A stretch of DNA of 64,000 bases. It comes from Diplolepis rosae (taxonomy: Eukaryota > Arthropoda > Insecta > Hymenoptera > Diplolepididae). Position numbers and translations under genes: made by a program. Where the stretch lies: contig JAPYXD010000711.1 in the NCBI GenBank assembly GCA_030998225.1, forward strand, positions 744,001-808,000, given 5' to 3'. Below the pieces are notes generated by a model. That model made no database searches and was not told the origin of the DNA. It saw only the letters and a list, made by a program, of their open reading frames with translations. Below are positions 63,561 to 64,000 of this stretch, in pieces. Position 1 is the first letter of the stretch. The number at the start of each line of letters is the position of its first letter.

Positions 63561-64000
63561 TATTTGTATTTGTATAATCCGACCATGTCCACCTCGCGAT
63601 GAATCAGTAAAACAGGTCAAGGCAAAATCAAATTCGCAGTCCTCTAAGCGTGTCTATCCACGGTTCGGAACGAGCGACCCTTGATTACTAGTTGATGCTG
63701 ACTTATAAAATCGCCTAATAATACCGGTTTCGAAAAGTTGCATCGGGCGAACAAAAATAATAAAAATCTCTATTCGTTGAGAGCAAGATGTATTAAAATA
63801 TATAAAAAATTTTTCAATATACCCATCTTCTGCGGACCATTTTGAAGGTCCCATTCGTTTGATCATTTGATTGATAATAGCTCAGAAAAGGCCATCTAGT
63901 AATAAGTTCTTGGGAATCACACCGGACGTACGTCAACGAAATTTCAAATAATCTTCGGTGGACTAATCATGGTCGAAACGGTAGTGATAATTTTTCATAA
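63561..64000. other. Non-coding end of the window
   Basis: No coding or repeat structure is recognised. The short frames present have no family resemblance. Confidence 0.4.

Overview
ORGANISM. The window is AT-rich animal nuclear DNA with no bacterial-type genes. The density and kinds of transposable elements (R1-clade non-LTR elements, Ty1/copia, a Ty3/gypsy retrovirus-like element with env, several Tc1/mariner lineages, Merlin/ISXO2-like, Penelope-like) point to an arthropod, almost certainly an insect. The order cannot be fixed from this sequence. I see no convincing intact single-copy host gene, rRNA or tRNA. Nearly everything recognisable is mobile DNA, mostly broken and nested. LAYOUT. 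1-3.5 kb: a copia polyprotein relic split by a ~0.6 kb TIR element and by a 1.3 kb DD41D mariner. 3.5-15.9 kb: short tandem repeats, scraps of gypsy RT, Penelope-like RT, four mariner fragments, a degraded LTR, foldback MITEs, and a decayed copy of a dispersed arthropod repeat protein. 16.0-27.0 kb: an 11 kb foldback structure whose two arms are arrays of an ~870 bp unit capped by matching terminal segments. 27.0-31.7 kb: repeats and LINE scraps. 31.7-35.9 kb: two R1-clade LINEs head to head (A on minus, B on plus). 35.9-52.9 kb: a 17 kb endogenous-retrovirus-like gypsy element with two ~1.9-2.0 kb LTRs and a 4 bp target duplication. 52.9-59.7 kb: two further R1-clade LINEs (D, C), both on minus, head to tail. 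59.8-64 kb: a Merlin/ISXO2-like transposase fragment, a nearly full-length IS630/Tc1-mariner transposase relic, and a mariner N-terminal fragment. HOW THE PARTS WORK TOGETHER. The 17 kb gypsy element is the most informative region. Its leader carries a tRNA-Leu-type primer binding site cut in two by a 1.1 kb Transib-like MITE (heptamer CACAGTG, 19 bp TIRs, 5 bp duplication CAGCG). Its pol has lost the RT catalytic centre and RNase H, with an AT microsatellite in their place, but the integrase is open with all catalytic residues. Between pol and env is an open 194-codon gene that reads as a double-stranded-RNA-binding domain followed by a CCHC knuckle, a good candidate for an RNA-silencing antagonist or nucleocapsid-like RNA chaperone. 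Env is recognisable (furin-like site, fusion peptide, coiled coil, membrane anchor) but broken. Between env and the 3' LTR is a 4.26 kb segment bracketed by two copies of the polypurine tract. That segment holds a multi-exon gene on the opposite strand, with consensus splice sites and reading frames that agree across several exon joins. An antisense spliced gene plus a dsRBD gene in one insect retrovirus-like element is the most likely undescribed system here.
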